Assembly (NCBI GenBank): GCA_947428535.1
Contig: CANEMG010000073.1
Coordinates: 1-5,722, forward strand
Length of the DNA: 5,722 bases
Origin: an uncultured Clostridium sp.
GTDB lineage: Bacteria > Bacillota > Clostridia > TANB77 > CAG-508
Reading direction: 5' to 3'
The stretch's first letter is position 1. Every line of letters begins with the position of its first letter. The position numbers were made by a program, and so were the translations under genes. This document shows, piece after piece, positions 5,675-5,722 of this stretch. The notes under the pieces were generated by a model. It saw only the letters and a list, made by a program, of their open reading frames with translations, was not told where the DNA came from and ran no database searches.

Positions 5675-5722
5675 TTAACTCATACTATTGGGATTTATAT
5701 CAACAACAATACTTGTATCTTT
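5675..5722 (-). CDS. priA: C-terminal end of primosomal helicase PriA (partial)
   Basis: Only the last 15 codons and the TAA stop are inside the window; the gene begins beyond position 5722. The translated tail is KDTSIVVDINPNSMS. PriA proteins typically end in a short beta strand followed by a 'DVDPxxxx' tail, and VVDINPNSMS fits that ending. The position also fits: priA sits directly upstream of def and fmt in many Firmicutes. PriA is the 3'-to-5' DNA helicase that reloads the replisome at stalled forks. The call rests on a very short peptide plus gene order; no helicase motif is visible here. Confidence 0.72.
   Translation of the reverse strand, partial: KDTSIVVDINPNSMS

Overview
This is a strongly AT-rich bacterial window in which every supportable gene lies on the minus strand, so it is read from high to low coordinates. 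The gene set (priA end, def, fmt, an Asp23/AmaP/DUF2273 envelope module, nusB, xseA, xseB, DUF212/PAP2-like) and the AGGAGG-type ribosome binding sites point to a low-GC Gram-positive bacterium, most likely an anaerobic member of the Clostridia. Trp is encoded by TGG where checked and the stops seen are TAG or TAA, consistent with the standard bacterial code. No RNA gene, IS element, CRISPR array or phage gene is visible.

Layout in transcription order. (1) 5722-5675: the last 15 codons of a probable priA (replication restart helicase). (2) 5651-5532: an open frame of 39 codons with no usable start codon, possibly a decayed or frameshifted small gene. (3) 5527-4025: def and fmt, which form a pair that formylates initiator Met-tRNA and later removes the formyl group from new proteins. 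(4) 4024-3916: a 109-base gap with a good sigma-A-type promoter (TTGTAA, 17 bases, TATACT with an extended -10) and no convincing terminator. (5) 3915-2636: an Asp23 protein, an AmaP-like membrane anchor and a DUF2273 small membrane protein, tightly packed. (6) 2626-1021: nusB and xseA, overlapping by 11 bases. (7) 958-437: an unrecognised single-pass membrane protein with an acidic linker and a PepSY-like C-terminal domain, sitting between the two exonuclease VII genes. (8) 392-156: xseB. (9) 147-1: the first 49 codons of a DUF212 (divergent PAP2) membrane protein, running off the window edge.

Genes from asp23 to the DUF212 gene have short gaps or overlaps and look like one operon from the promoter near 3968, combining an envelope-stress module with rRNA transcription (NusB) and DNA repair (ExoVII). 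The less ordinary points are the extra membrane protein splitting xseA from xseB, a perfect hairpin placed between its Shine-Dalgarno and start codon, a 25-base two-copy intergenic repeat (after xseA and after def) whose differences all fall in a possible stem, the startless frame before def, and the absence of ispA after xseB. None of these amounts to a clearly new system; they are small-scale features that can be checked.
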